Source: Halomonas sp.
GTDB lineage: Bacteria; Pseudomonadota; Gammaproteobacteria; Pseudomonadales; Halomonadaceae
Length of the DNA stretch: 64,000 nt
Direction: 5' to 3'
NCBI RefSeq assembly: GCF_029263665.1
Contig: NZ_JAJUFQ010000001.1
Coordinates: 124,001-188,000, forward strand
Position 1 is the first letter of the stretch; every line of letters starts with the position of its first letter. The notes below the pieces were generated by a model, which ran no database searches, was not told where the DNA came from, and saw nothing but the letters and a program-made list of their open reading frames with translations. Made by a program: the position numbers and the translations under genes. Positions 37,842 through 47,535 of this stretch are shown one piece after another.

Positions 37842-38939
37842 TCAGCGACGAGTGCCGTGCAATCGGCGCATGTTGCCATTGCCTTCCTTCAAGCGCACCC
37901 AACGTCCCTGGCGATAGCTATCAAGCCCTGCTTCGAGCAGTGTCATGATTTCCACGCCTTCTTCTCCTGTCACCGGTGGCTGCCCACCCTTGAGCAGCAA
38001 CGCTTCACGTACGGCTGCGTAATAGGCAGGATAATTACCTGGCTCGGAGGGAACGTCGTGGACGACGAGGTGGGGCTCCTCATCACTACCTTCATTGATC
38101 GTGGCAACACCCGGCTGAGGATCGATGCCCCAGTCTTCGCTGGGCACCTGCCCTTCCTTGAGCCAGGCTTCCTGCGGATCGAGCCCATAGATCGAATAGC
38201 TGCCCTTGGTACCATGCAGCACAAAACGTGGGCTGGGCTCCGCGACCAGTGTACTGGCTTCCAGCGTGACCCTTATGCCTTCGTACTCGAGCATGCACAC
38301 GAACTCATCATCCACTTCCGCACCATCTCGCGATGTTGACAACTCCAGCAGAATGGCACGAGGCATGCCGAACAGCACTCGGGCCTGATCAAGCAGATGA
38401 GGGCCGAGGTCATACCAGATCCCCCCACCTGGCTTGGACTTCTCGCGCCAGCGGTCCGGCACATGGGGACGGAAGCGGTCGAAGCGCGAAGTGAAGGACA
38501 CCAGGCGGCCAAGACGCTGCTCTTCGATCAGACGACACACCGTGAGAAAATCGCTATCCCAGCGGCGGTTGTGAAACACGCTGAGCATCAGATCCGAACG
38601 ATCCGCCTGAGCGCGCAGATTACGCGCCTCGGACAATGACACCGTCATCGGCTTATCGATCACGACATGCTTGCCGGCAGTCAACGCTGCCTTGGCCATG
38701 GGAAAGTGATGTTCATTGGGAGTGGCAATGACGACAAGGTCGATCATGCGATCGGCAAGCAGGTCATTGAGGTTATCGACAACCTCTACATCCGGCCAGT
38801 CAGCCTTCACCTTGGCAGCATCGGAACTGACGATGGACAACAGCTCAAGGCCGGTTGCCGCATGAATCAATGGTGCATGAAACGTCTTGGCGGCCATGCC
38901 GTAGCCGACCAGGCCCACGTTCAGGGTCTGTGTCTTCAT
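37842..38939 (-). CDS. Gfo/Idh/MocA family oxidoreductase
   Basis: A 365-residue NAD(P)-dependent oxidoreductase. A Rossmann fold opens the protein (VGLVGYGMAAKTFHAPLI), the conserved EKP-type motif appears as DKPMTVS near residue 96, and the C-terminal alpha/beta substrate domain contains GGGIWYDLGPHLLDQ with the catalytic His. It most resembles the YdgJ/YhhX subgroup, whose sugar or polyol substrates are not settled. It is monocistronic; the neighbours give no pathway hint. Confidence 0.88.
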   Translation of the reverse strand: MKTQTLNVGLVGYGMAAKTFHAPLIHAATGLELLSIVSSDAAKVKADWPDVEVVDNLNDLLADRMIDLVVIATPNEHHFPMAKAALTAGKHVVIDKPMTVSLSEARNLRAQADRSDLMLSVFHNRRWDSDFLTVCRLIEEQRLGRLVSFTSRFDRFRPHVPDRWREKSKPGGGIWYDLGPHLLDQARVLFGMPRAILLELSTSRDGAEVDDEFVCMLEYEGIRVTLEASTLVAEPSPRFVLHGTKGSYSIYGLDPQEAWLKEGQVPSEDWGIDPQPGVATINEGSDEEPHLVVHDVPSEPGNYPAYYAAVREALLLKGGQPPVTGEEGVEIMTLLEAGLDSYRQGRWVRLKEGNGNMRRLHGTRR

Positions 38940-39003
38940 AATGATTCGTCTTCCTTACAACAACAATAGATCCAGAGGCCATCCAAGGATGACCTCTGAA
39001 CCA

Positions 39004-39037
39004 TTTCTCATAAGCACTTCTTTCTCATAAGCACTTC
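39004..39037. repeat. 17-bp perfect tandem duplication
   Basis: TTTCTCATAAGCACTTC occurs twice head to tail in the 281-base gap upstream of the oxidoreductase gene and downstream of ilvD. The rest of this gap shows no gene or clear terminator. Confidence 0.9.
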
Positions 39038-39220
39038 TATGAGTACTAGGATGACGAAATCTGCACAATTAATCGAGTCCCTCTTACCTCTTGGACTCAG
39101 ACCCACAACCCCCTCCAGCCCTTGGTTTGCGCACTATCAGTCGGCAAATACAGACAGTTTTCGTATATCACCAAGCAAGTACTGACCGCCATAAAGGGGG
39201 GCATGACCGTGTAGCGATGT

Positions 39221-41065
39221 TCAGCCAAGCTTTTCAAGATCCCGTACCGCCCCCTTGTCGGCCGAAGTGGCCAGCAGAGCGTAAGCCTTGAGTGCCGCTG
39301 TCACCTTGCGTTCACGAGGCGCACTCGGCGTCCAGGCCTGCTCTCCTCGAGCCTGCTGCTTCTGGCGGCGGGCTTCAAGCTCTGCATCGTCAAGCAGCAC
39401 ATTGATGGTGCGGTTGGGGATGTCGATGCGAATCAGATCACCATCCTCGACCAGACCGATAGCTCCACCCGCTGCAGCTTCAGGTGATACATGGCCAATG
39501 GACAGGCCAGAGGTTCCGCCGGAGAAACGGCCATCCGTCAACAGGGCACACGCCTTGCCCAGTCCTTTGGACTTCAGATAGGAGGTCGGATACAGCATCT
39601 CCTGCATGCCAGGACCACCGCGCGGGCCTTCGTAGCGGATCACCACCACATCGCCTTCCTTGACCTTGTCGCCAAGGATGTGTTCCACCGCCTGATCCTG
39701 CGACTCGACTACATGGGCCGGACCTTCGAACACCAGGATGCTGTCATCGACACCGGCAGTCTTCACCACACAACCATTCTCGGCAATGTTGCCTTGCAGT
39801 ACGGCCAGGCCGCCTTCCTTGGAGAAAGCGTGCTCGTAATCGCGAATGCAACCGGTGGCACGATCGCCGTCCAGGCTCGGCCAGCGCGCGCTTTGGGAGA
39901 AAGCCACCTGAGTCGGCACGCCGCCAGGACCTGCCTTGAAGAAATTGACCACATCAGCGCTGGGATTACGCATGATGTCCCAAGCGTCCAGCGCCTCCTT
40001 GAGGGAATCGGCATGTACGGTGGGTACACTGGTATCCAGTACGCCGGCCCGGTCGAGCTCACCGAGAATGGCCATGATACCGCCTGCGCGGTGAACATCT
40101 TCGATATGGTATTTCTGGGTGTTCGGCGCCACCTTGCACAACTGTGGCACTTCACGGCTGAGGCGATCGATGTCGGGCATGGTGAAGTCCACGCCAGCTT
40201 CCTGAGCCGCCGCCAGCAAGTGCAGGATGGTGTTGGTGGAGCCACCCATGGCAATGTCCAGCGTCATGGCATTCTTGAACGCCGCCTTGGAGGCAATGGC
40301 ACGAGGCAGAAGGTGCGCTTCATCGCCTTCGTAGTAACGCTTGGCCAGCTCGACGATCTGTGCACCGGCACGCTCGAACAGGGCCTTGCGATCGCCATGG
40401 GTGGCCAGCACCGTGCCATTGCCGGGCAATGACAGGCCGAGGGCTTCGGTCAGGCAGTTCATGGAGTTGGCTGTGAACATCCCTGAGCAGCTGCCACAGG
40501 TCGGACAGGCACTGCGCTCAACCTCATTGAGGGTGGCTTCATCCACTGAGTCGTCAGCCGCCATGACCATGGCATCGACCAGGTCCAGGCCATGATCGAG
40601 CAGCTTGGTCTTGCCCGCCTCCATGGGGCCACCGGAGACAAAGACCACCGGAATATTGAGACGCATGGCAGCCATCAGCATGCCTGGTGTGATCTTGTCA
40701 CAGTTGGAAATGCATACCATGGCATCGGCACAGTGAGCATTGACCATGTACTCGACACTGTCGGCAATCAGGTCACGACTCGGCAGGGAATACAGCATGC
40801 CGTCATGCCCCATGGCAATACCATCATCTACCGCGATGGTATTGAATTCCTTGGCCACCCCACCGGCTTTCTCAATTTCACGAGCTACCAGCTGGCCCAG
40901 GTCCTTGAGGTGCACATGGCCAGGCACAAACTGGGTGAAAGAGTTGGCCACCGCGATAATCGGCTTGTGGAAGTCGTCATCCTTCATGCCGGTGGCGCGC
41001 CACAGAGCGCGGGCACCAGCCATGTTGCGGCCAGCGGTTGTAGTACGGGAACGATACTCGGGCAT
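39221..41065 (-). CDS. ilvD: Dihydroxy-acid dehydratase
   Basis: A 614-residue iron-sulfur enzyme of branched-chain amino acid synthesis, making 2-keto acids for valine and isoleucine. Cluster cysteines lie in [12 protein letters not shown] and [17 protein letters not shown]; the [11 protein letters not shown] and [10 protein letters not shown] segments are present. ATG 41065 is chosen because the family begins [10 protein letters not shown] and GAGG is 5 bases upstream; an ATG 42 bases earlier is not supported. It is monocistronic. Confidence 0.97.
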   Translation of the reverse strand: MPEYRSRTTTAGRNMAGARALWRATGMKDDDFHKPIIAVANSFTQFVPGHVHLKDLGQLVAREIEKAGGVAKEFNTIAVDDGIAMGHDGMLYSLPSRDLIADSVEYMVNAHCADAMVCISNCDKITPGMLMAAMRLNIPVVFVSGGPMEAGKTKLLDHGLDLVDAMVMAADDSVDEATLNEVERSACPTCGSCSGMFTANSMNCLTEALGLSLPGNGTVLATHGDRKALFERAGAQIVELAKRYYEGDEAHLLPRAIASKAAFKNAMTLDIAMGGSTNTILHLLAAAQEAGVDFTMPDIDRLSREVPQLCKVAPNTQKYHIEDVHRAGGIMAILGELDRAGVLDTSVPTVHADSLKEALDAWDIMRNPSADVVNFFKAGPGGVPTQVAFSQSARWPSLDGDRATGCIRDYEHAFSKEGGLAVLQGNIAENGCVVKTAGVDDSILVFEGPAHVVESQDQAVEHILGDKVKEGDVVVIRYEGPRGGPGMQEMLYPTSYLKSKGLGKACALLTDGRFSGGTSGLSIGHVSPEAAAGGAIGLVEDGDLIRIDIPNRTINVLLDDAELEARRQKQQARGEQAWTPSAPRERKVTAALKAYALLATSADKGAVRDLEKLG

Positions 41066-41289
41066 GGGATCCTCATCATTTTTTATCCCGGCAATACCTG
41101 GAGCCAAGCGCTACGGTGCACGTCATTCCTGCCTGGCCTAGTCGCAGCCAGCGGGTAACGTGAAGCATGAACGCTTCGTCCTTCTCGGGTATTCGAGCAG
41201 CTTCAGCTGCTTTCCGGGTGGTGTCGCGTGTCCAGACTCTTGATTTTGTCATGCCCACGGGTTGCATGCCAGCCAGCCATGAGGCACTA

Positions 41290-41488
41290 GGGTTTATCTC
41301 AAAAGTCGGCGAGCGATAGTCAGACAAGGCAAAAATTGGTGAAAAGGCGCAGTTTACGAGGGGTAAATGAGCACTTTGAATCAATTTGACTCGCTTCTCT
41401 CGCCCTCCGGGCCAGCCTTTGGTTGTTGTCTCCGCTTCGCTCCGGCTAACGCCGTATGGCTGAGCGTAGACACTTTTTAGACAGAGCC
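41290..41488. mobile_element. MITE-like element with imperfect terminal inverted repeats
   Basis: A 199-base non-coding block bounded by GGGTTTATCTCAAAAGT on the left and, on the opposite strand, GGCTCTGTCTAAAAAGT on the right (13 of 17 positions equal), each end flanked by TA as expected for a TA target duplication of IS630/Tc1-type transposition. The interior contains a large imperfect hairpin (around 41329-41390, with GTTTAC and GTAAAT arms) and no open frame. Its right boundary falls in the stop codon of the thiQ-like gene: the TA of the target plus the first G of the element spell TAG. Confidence 0.6.
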
Positions 41489-42144
41489 TAAACGACGGCT
41501 TCCTTAAGCCGACCATCAACCAGCAACAGCCGACGGTCCGCCAGAGCCGTGATGTCTTCCGTGTCATGACTGACCAGCATTACCGCAACTCCACGTTCCT
41601 TGAGGCGTTGCACCTGCTGCCATAGCAGCTCACGATTGGCCCGGTCCAGGCCACTGAAAGGTTCATCCAGCAGCAACAATCGAGTCTGGCGCAGCAATGC
41701 TCGAATCAGAGCCACGCGTTGACGTTGGCCACCGGAAAGCTCTGTGGGAAACCGCTCTGCCAATCCTTCCAGTCCGACTTGGGCCAACCCTTCGCCAATC
41801 CTCTGGTGCTGTTCCTGGCTGAGACGCAGGTTCGGAGCCAGCCCCAGCCCGACATTGGCCCACACCGGCAAATGATCGAACAGATTGTGATCCTGGAAGA
41901 CCGTCGTGATGTCTCTTTCCCAGGGCGGCAGCGCTGTCAGCTCCTGATCGTTCCACAATAATCGTCCTGATGCTGGCGTGAGAAATCCCGCCAGCAGGCT
42001 CAGCAGCGTGCTCTTGCCAGCCCCAGAAGGACCGTCCACGGCCAGGCACTCCCCTGGTGCAAGTTGCAGGTCAAAGCAGAAATCCAAGGTTTCCCCTGGT
42101 TGAGCCAGGGCATAATGAAAACTCAGTGCATCAGCTATCAGCAT
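41488..42144 (-). CDS. thiQ: Thiamine-type ABC transporter ATP-binding protein ThiQ
   Basis: A 218-residue ABC ATPase. Walker A GPSGAGKST is at residues 38-46, the signature LSGGQRQRVAL near 128, Walker B LLLLDEPF, and the switch His in LVSHD. It is short, like E. coli ThiQ (232 residues). ATG 42144 is chosen because it overlaps the thiP stop by 7 bases and starts the ABC fold directly; the frame is open far upstream inside thiP but that part is not homologous. The stop codon coincides with the edge of the adjacent MITE-like element. Confidence 0.88.
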   Translation of the reverse strand: MLIADALSFHYALAQPGETLDFCFDLQLAPGECLAVDGPSGAGKSTLLSLLAGFLTPASGRLLWNDQELTALPPWERDITTVFQDHNLFDHLPVWANVGLGLAPNLRLSQEQHQRIGEGLAQVGLEGLAERFPTELSGGQRQRVALIRALLRQTRLLLLDEPFSGLDRANRELLWQQVQRLKERGVAVMLVSHDTEDITALADRRLLLVDGRLKEAVV

Positions 42145-43838
42145 TGCGGCCTCGACACGGTAGGCAGACGGCCTGACCTTTTCCAGGAGTAACGGGGCAG
42201 ACGGAGAGTCAGGGCAGATAGCAGAGCGAATATCAGCACGATCAATGCCAGCAGCATGAGAGCCGTTGCCGCTGCGCTCTGCCATCGATATCCGCCAAGC
42301 TGCTGATACAGCAGCATCGGCAATGTCGGTGATGCAGGCGATCCAAACAGTGCAATGACGCTGAAATCCCCTAGCGAAAGCGTCATGGCATAAGCCAGTG
42401 ACAATGCCATGGGACGCCTCAAACGCGGCCAAAACAGCCAGCGCAATCGAGACCAGCCGTGAATACCGAGCTGATCGGCCAGCCGGCGCTGGGGAGCAGC
42501 AAGCTCCACCGCACCGCTGCGCAAAACCTGCATGGAGAAAGGTAACGCCATCAACGCATTGACCAGCACCACCAGCGCATAGGCCTGCATGGCGCCACCC
42601 AAGGCAGGTCGCAACAGGACGAACAGTCCTGTTCCCAGAACCAGTGCCGGCAATACCAGTATCAGTTGACCACTACCTTCCATCACTGCAGCCAACCCGC
42701 GCCGGCCCGCATTACGCAACACGCCAGTACCCGCCAGCAGGAGCAGCGCCAGACTGACAGCACCGATACCGGCACATGAAGCCATCAACAGACTACGCCG
42801 GGCAGCCGCCCATACAGTCCCGTCCGCAACGATCTGCGGTACTCCCGCCAGCCCGGCAATCACGATAGCCACCAAAGGTGGTACCAGTAGAAGAACCAAG
42901 GCCGACAAGGTCACCCCATCGCCCAGGCGGCGCCACCCTCGGGCATCACGACGCTGAGCACCCCGGAGCTGCCCGGCACTGTGTTCGGAACCACCCTGCA
43001 ACAAGGAGGCATTGGCCCCACTCGCCAGCGCCATGCCCCACAATGCCAGGCAGATGGTCAATTGCGTCAACGCCAGAAGTGCTGCCAGGGCCAGATCATT
43101 GTCGTACTTGAGCGCCTGATACAGAGCGACTTCCAGCGTACTGCTGCCAGGGCCTCCTCCGAGCGTCATGACAATGGCAAAGCTGGTGAAGCACAGAGTG
43201 AAGACCAGGGCGGCAAGGCGCGGCAACAGTGGCTTGATAGCTGGCCACTCCAACACCTGCCAGATCGCCCACCGCGACAGCCCAAACTGAGCCACCAGGC
43301 GCCAGTGGGTGCCTGGCGCACGTTCTACTGCCTGCAGCATGATCCGCGCCGACAGCGGCAGATTGAAGAAGACATGCGCCAGCACGATGCCCGACAGACC
43401 ATAGAGATACCCTGGCGCATTCCGCGAGGAAAACGGCATCGCCTCGATCAGCGGCGCCACCCAACCTTGGCGGCCGTGCACCGCAACCAGGCCAAACAGT
43501 GCCAGTAGGCTCGGGATCACCAACGACATTTCCATGATACGCAGCAACAAGCCTCGCCCGGGAAATCGGGGACGGCGCGCCAGTGCCACTGCCACCAACA
43601 TGCCAAGCCCAAGAGAAATCAACGTGGACAACGTGGCCTGCCACAAGCTGAATGTCAGGATTGCCAGCAGGTACGGTTCCTGCCAGAGCTGGGCAATGTG
43701 AAGATCACTGGCTTCATGGATCAAGGCAGCAAGACTGCCTAGCCCAACAGAGACAATACCCAACATCACCAACCCGGCGGCCGGAAGTGGCAACCGATTG
43801 GTGGCAGGCCCGCTTAGCGGCTGGAAGCGTTGAGCCAT
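42138..43838 (-). CDS. thiP: Thiamine-type ABC transporter permease ThiP
   Basis: A 566-residue permease with about twelve helices made of two fused binding-protein-dependent permease halves, each with an EAA-like loop (for example AHVFFNLPLSARIMLQAVE in the first half). The segments HGRQGWVAPLIEA and ASFAIVMTLGGGPGSSTLEVALYQALKYD follow E. coli ThiP. ATG 43838 (MAQRFQPLSG) aligns with the E. coli start; a GTG at 43850 would add four residues. It overlaps thiB by 25 bases and thiQ by 7 bases. Confidence 0.9.
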   Translation of the reverse strand: MAQRFQPLSGPATNRLPLPAAGLVMLGIVSVGLGSLAALIHEASDLHIAQLWQEPYLLAILTFSLWQATLSTLISLGLGMLVAVALARRPRFPGRGLLLRIMEMSLVIPSLLALFGLVAVHGRQGWVAPLIEAMPFSSRNAPGYLYGLSGIVLAHVFFNLPLSARIMLQAVERAPGTHWRLVAQFGLSRWAIWQVLEWPAIKPLLPRLAALVFTLCFTSFAIVMTLGGGPGSSTLEVALYQALKYDNDLALAALLALTQLTICLALWGMALASGANASLLQGGSEHSAGQLRGAQRRDARGWRRLGDGVTLSALVLLLVPPLVAIVIAGLAGVPQIVADGTVWAAARRSLLMASCAGIGAVSLALLLLAGTGVLRNAGRRGLAAVMEGSGQLILVLPALVLGTGLFVLLRPALGGAMQAYALVVLVNALMALPFSMQVLRSGAVELAAPQRRLADQLGIHGWSRLRWLFWPRLRRPMALSLAYAMTLSLGDFSVIALFGSPASPTLPMLLYQQLGGYRWQSAAATALMLLALIVLIFALLSALTLRLPRYSWKRSGRLPTVSRPQC

Positions 43839-44869
43839 TCCCGGATCCACTCACGACGATGCTGGCTGACCTCTGCGGGGCTGAAGGTATAGCTTTCGGG
43901 TTCGATCAGGCGGTCGAACACATCGGGCAATTCATCACCCAGATCGATGGCCGGGTACATCACATTGCCAAGGGGAATGTGGCGCTGGAAATCCTCGTTC
44001 AGAATAAAGTCCATGAACGCATGCACCAGTTCAGGCTCATCGGTACCGGCCACCATCGCCGCCGTTTCCACCTGCAGGTAGTGCCCTTCCTTGAACTCGG
44101 CAGCCTGATAGCGATCCGTCTTGTCGAATGCCATGTGATAGGCCGGAGAGGTACTGTAGGACAACACCATGGGAGCTTCGCCATTCATGAACAGCGAGAA
44201 GTAGGCCTGACTCCAGCCACTGGCCACCGTGAGAATATGCGGCGACAGGCGCTCCCAGGCTTCATCTGCCTTGTCGCCATAGACATGCTTGATCCACAGC
44301 AGCAGACCAAGCCCCGGCACACTGGTTCTTGGATCACTGATGATCACCTTCAGGTCTTCGGGAGCATCCATCAGCGCTTCAAGGCTGTCAGGCGGATTGG
44401 GCAGCGCCTCACTGTCATAGACGAAGGCAAAGCGCCCCCAGTCATAAGGCAGGAAGACATCGTCATCCCATTCAATAGGCAATTTAAGTGCGGACATGTC
44501 CGCCTCGTGCGGCACAAGCAACTCCAGTGCCCTAGCATCTTCCATCAGGTTCATGTCCAGGCCGAGGATCACATCCGCTTCGGTAGATGCTCCTTCCAGG
44601 CGCAGGCGCTGCAGGATATCGACACCTCCCTCGAGAGCGACAAACTGCAGGTCGCAACCGCAACGGGCTTCAAAGGCCTTCTCGATGGCAGGGCCTGGGC
44701 CCCACTCGGCCACGAAGGCGTCATAGGTATAGACCGTAAGCTGCGGCTTTTCGCCGTCCTGTGCCAACGCCTGGGAGGCGCTGAATGTCGTGATAGCGGC
44801 CAATGCCGTCAACATTGAAAGACCCGGATGCGCTAACGCCATCCGGGTCTTGGTCAGGAAGTCTTTCAT
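43814..44869 (-). CDS. thiB: Thiamine-type ABC transporter substrate-binding protein ThiB
   Basis: A 351-residue periplasmic binding protein. The signal peptide ends near residue 36 (SQALA-QDG), and the mature part begins LTVYTYDAFVAEWGPGPAIEKAFE, with GLDMNL, YDWGRFAFVYD and the aromatic SYSTSPAYH pocket segment as in ThiB. Thiamine or its phosphates are the expected ligands. The gene starts only 63 bases from the lon stop, which leaves no room for a full TPP riboswitch; the operon may rely on read-through from lon or a short unrecognised promoter. Confidence 0.9.
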   Translation of the reverse strand: MKDFLTKTRMALAHPGLSMLTALAAITTFSASQALAQDGEKPQLTVYTYDAFVAEWGPGPAIEKAFEARCGCDLQFVALEGGVDILQRLRLEGASTEADVILGLDMNLMEDARALELLVPHEADMSALKLPIEWDDDVFLPYDWGRFAFVYDSEALPNPPDSLEALMDAPEDLKVIISDPRTSVPGLGLLLWIKHVYGDKADEAWERLSPHILTVASGWSQAYFSLFMNGEAPMVLSYSTSPAYHMAFDKTDRYQAAEFKEGHYLQVETAAMVAGTDEPELVHAFMDFILNEDFQRHIPLGNVMYPAIDLGDELPDVFDRLIEPESYTFSPAEVSQHRREWIREWLNASSR

Positions 44870-44932
44870 TGGCGGTGATGCTCGGCAATCCGTGATGAAT
44901 GCCTCACAGCTTACCCGAAGACTCGCCCGCCC

Positions 44933-47380
44933 TCACCCTCGGTCTTCAAACACCACCCGGGCAACGTCCTTGTACTGGGAAGCGAAATGCACCGTCATGC
45001 CGTCCTTGAGATAGTCGGGCAGTTCATCGTAGTCACGCCGATTGGCCTCGGGCAGGATGACTTCGAAGATATCACTGCGTCGCGCCGCAATGACTTTCTC
45101 GCGGATACCGCCCACGGGCAGCACATGGCCGGTCAGAGTCAGTTCCCCCGTCATCGCCAGGTTGCGCTTGATCGGTTCATTACGCGCCAGTGACAGTAAT
45201 GCTGTCGTCATGGTCACACCTGCAGAAGGACCATCCTTTGGTGTCGCACCTTCTGGTACGTGTACATGCACGAAAGACGATTCGAAGTAGCTGGGATCAG
45301 CGCCATACTCTGCCATGTGCCCCTGCACAAAGCTGTAGGCAATATTGGCAGACTCCTTCATCACATCACCAAGTTGCCCCGTGAGCTTGAAGCCACGATC
45401 CAGCCTGTGAACCCGCCCGGCTTCGATGGACAGTGTCGCCCCGCCCATGGACGTCCAGGCAAGACCGGTGACCACACCCGCTCCTTTCATCACCTTTTCC
45501 TTGCGGAAGATCGGTGCGCCGAGGAATTCTTCCAGGTTCTTCACTGTCACGCTGACCGAGGCCTGCTCGCTTTCCAGCAGCTTCACGGCAGCCTTGCGCA
45601 CAATGCGATGCAACTGCTTCTCCAGCTGACGCACTCCCGCTTCGCGGGCATAGCCTTCGATGACCTGGCGCAGGGCAGCATTGCTGAGCTGGATACGCTT
45701 GCGTGGAATCTTGTCGCGCTTGAGCAACTTGGGCCACAAGTGATTGCGGGCAATGGCCAGCTTCTCTTCGGCAATGTAGCCGGACAGGCGAATCTGCTCC
45801 ATGCGGTCGAGCAAAGGTCCCGGAATCGAGTCCAGGGTGTTGGCGGTACATACGAACAGCACCTTGGACAAGTCCAGGCGCACGTCCAGGTAATGATCGA
45901 GGAAGTCGACGTTCTGCTCCGGATCAAGCACCTCGAGCAGCGCCGAAGCCGGGTCTCCCTGAAAGGACTGTCCCATCTTGTCGATCTCGTCGAGCATGAT
46001 CACTGGGTTCTCGACTTCGACTTCCTTGAGTGCCTGCACCAGCTTGCCGGGCATGGCACCGATATAGGTGCGACGATGCCCCTTGATCTCTGCCTCGTCA
46101 CGCATCCCGCCGACCGAGAAACGATAGAACTTGCGCCCCAGCGCCTCAGCAATGGAACGACCGACGGAAGTCTTGCCGACACCGGGAGGACCAACCAGCA
46201 GCAGGATGGAGCCGCCGACATCACCCTTGAAGGTGCCTTCAGCCAGGAACTCGACAATGCGCTCCTTGACGTCCTTGAGGCCATCGTGATCCCGGTCGAG
46301 CACCTTGCGTGCATGCCCCAGGTCAAGATGGTCCGTGCTGGTCACTCCCCAAGGTACGTTGGTCAGCCAGTCGAGATAGTTGCGCGTAGTGCCGTATTCC
46401 GGAGAACCGGTCTCCAGCACCGAAAGCTTGTCCAGCTCCTCGTCAATGCGTTCCTTGACCCGCTGCGGGACTTCCTTCTCCTTGAGCCGGGCGCGGAAGG
46501 TATCGACATCGTTTTCGCGATCGTCCTTGGAAATACCCAGTTCACGCTGAATGACCTTGAGTTGCTCACGCAGGAAGAACTCACGCTGACGCTGCTCCAT
46601 CTGGGCATTGACCTGCTCACTGATCTCGCTCTGCAGCTGGGCAACTTCAATTTCCTTGCGCAGCAACGGCAATACCTTCTGCATGCGCAACACCACGGGC
46701 AGCGTGGTCAGGACATCCTGCAGCTCAGCCCCCTGGGCAGAAGTGATGGCCGCAGCAAAATCGGTCAGTGGGCTTGGCTCATGAGGGCTGAAGCGATTGA
46801 GGTAATGCTTGAGCTCTTCGCCATATAGCGGATTGATCGGCAGCAGTTCCTTGATGCCATTGATCAGCGCCATGGCATAAGCCCGGGTTTCGTCATCATT
46901 AGCGTCGACGGGCTCGCGAGGATAACTGACCTCGACCAGAAACGGAGCTTTCTTCGACAGCCAGCGCTCGATCTTGAAACGGCGCATGCCCTGGGCAATG
47001 AATTGCACTTGCTGAGGATCACGCTGCAGCTTGTGGACCATGACGGCAGTCCCCACTTCCGGGAAATCCTGCCAGCCCAAGGACTCGACGCCCGTTTCAC
47101 CGACGAAAGCCAGTCCGACGGTGTGATGTGGCGTGTTATCGACTCGTTCGATGGTCTCGTCCCAGCGCTCACGGTTGATCACCAGTGGCTGCACCTGGGC
47201 AGGGAAGAAGGGACGATTGTGAATCGGCAGAAGATACAAACGTTCGGGTAGCGAGGCTGCTGCCGGAATCACAGCATGTTCCTGCACCTGGTCGTCCGTG
47301 TCCTGGTGCTCGGAGGTGTCGTCACCTTCCAGGTCGACCCAATTCAGCTCATCATCCTGCGGATCGCGTTCGTCACTCAT
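44933..47380 (-). CDS. Lon-family ATP-dependent protease, AsrA type
   Basis: An 815-residue Lon protease. Residues ~35-230 are the LON substrate-binding domain, Walker A GPPGVGKT is near 396-403, and the catalytic Ser-Lys pair lies near S719 (KDGPSAG) and K761 (GGIREKV). The N-terminal LPIHNRPFFPAQVQPLVIN differs from housekeeping Lon, which has LPLRDVVVYPHMV, and resembles the second Lon-type protease of pseudomonads (AsrA, PA0779), linked there to the heat-shock response; this assignment is from memory of the family. ATG 47380 has GAGG 5 bases upstream; an earlier in-frame ATG adds nine residues. A sigma-32-like promoter lies upstream. Confidence 0.93.
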   Translation of the reverse strand: MSDERDPQDDELNWVDLEGDDTSEHQDTDDQVQEHAVIPAAASLPERLYLLPIHNRPFFPAQVQPLVINRERWDETIERVDNTPHHTVGLAFVGETGVESLGWQDFPEVGTAVMVHKLQRDPQQVQFIAQGMRRFKIERWLSKKAPFLVEVSYPREPVDANDDETRAYAMALINGIKELLPINPLYGEELKHYLNRFSPHEPSPLTDFAAAITSAQGAELQDVLTTLPVVLRMQKVLPLLRKEIEVAQLQSEISEQVNAQMEQRQREFFLREQLKVIQRELGISKDDRENDVDTFRARLKEKEVPQRVKERIDEELDKLSVLETGSPEYGTTRNYLDWLTNVPWGVTSTDHLDLGHARKVLDRDHDGLKDVKERIVEFLAEGTFKGDVGGSILLLVGPPGVGKTSVGRSIAEALGRKFYRFSVGGMRDEAEIKGHRRTYIGAMPGKLVQALKEVEVENPVIMLDEIDKMGQSFQGDPASALLEVLDPEQNVDFLDHYLDVRLDLSKVLFVCTANTLDSIPGPLLDRMEQIRLSGYIAEEKLAIARNHLWPKLLKRDKIPRKRIQLSNAALRQVIEGYAREAGVRQLEKQLHRIVRKAAVKLLESEQASVSVTVKNLEEFLGAPIFRKEKVMKGAGVVTGLAWTSMGGATLSIEAGRVHRLDRGFKLTGQLGDVMKESANIAYSFVQGHMAEYGADPSYFESSFVHVHVPEGATPKDGPSAGVTMTTALLSLARNEPIKRNLAMTGELTLTGHVLPVGGIREKVIAARRSDIFEVILPEANRRDYDELPDYLKDGMTVHFASQYKDVARVVFEDRG

Positions 47381-47429
47381 GCTTACCTCATCCTGATGTC
47401 TGGGCAATATGCCCTGTCTGATTCACAGG

Positions 47430-47457
47430 AATGTGGGCAACGAGCTCAGACTTCAAG
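47430..47457 (-). promoter_or_regulatory. Possible sigma-32 promoter of the Lon-family gene
   Basis: On the minus strand a perfect heat-shock -35 element CTTGAA (47452-47457) is followed after 14 bases by CCCACATT (47430-47437), a partial match to CCCCATNT. Transcription would start about 42 bases before the ATG. Confidence 0.4.
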
Positions 47458-47497
47458 TCATACATGCAGCAATGCATGTCTGAGTCGTCGATTCCAC

Positions 47498-47530
47498 ATC
47501 ACGCAAAGCCGTCTTTCTCGGCTGCGTGAT
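47498..47530 (-). terminator. Hairpin between DUF945 gene and lon
   Basis: An imperfect 12- to 14-bp stem (ATCACGCAAAGCCG / CGGCTGCGTGAT) begins 6 bases beyond the DUF945 stop. There is no T run; a second smaller hairpin (ACATGCA-GCAA-TGCATGT, 47462-47479) follows. Confidence 0.5.
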
Positions 47531-47535
47531 GAATA

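Noticed and set aside
44870-44932. TPP riboswitch upstream of thiB
   Set aside because: The gap is only 63 bases and has neither the GGGGUGC nor the CUGAGA/ACCUGAU core on the minus strand.
45260-46828. Long plus-strand open frame (522 codons) opposite the Lon-family gene
   Set aside because: It mirrors a complete Lon protease and shows no motif of its own.
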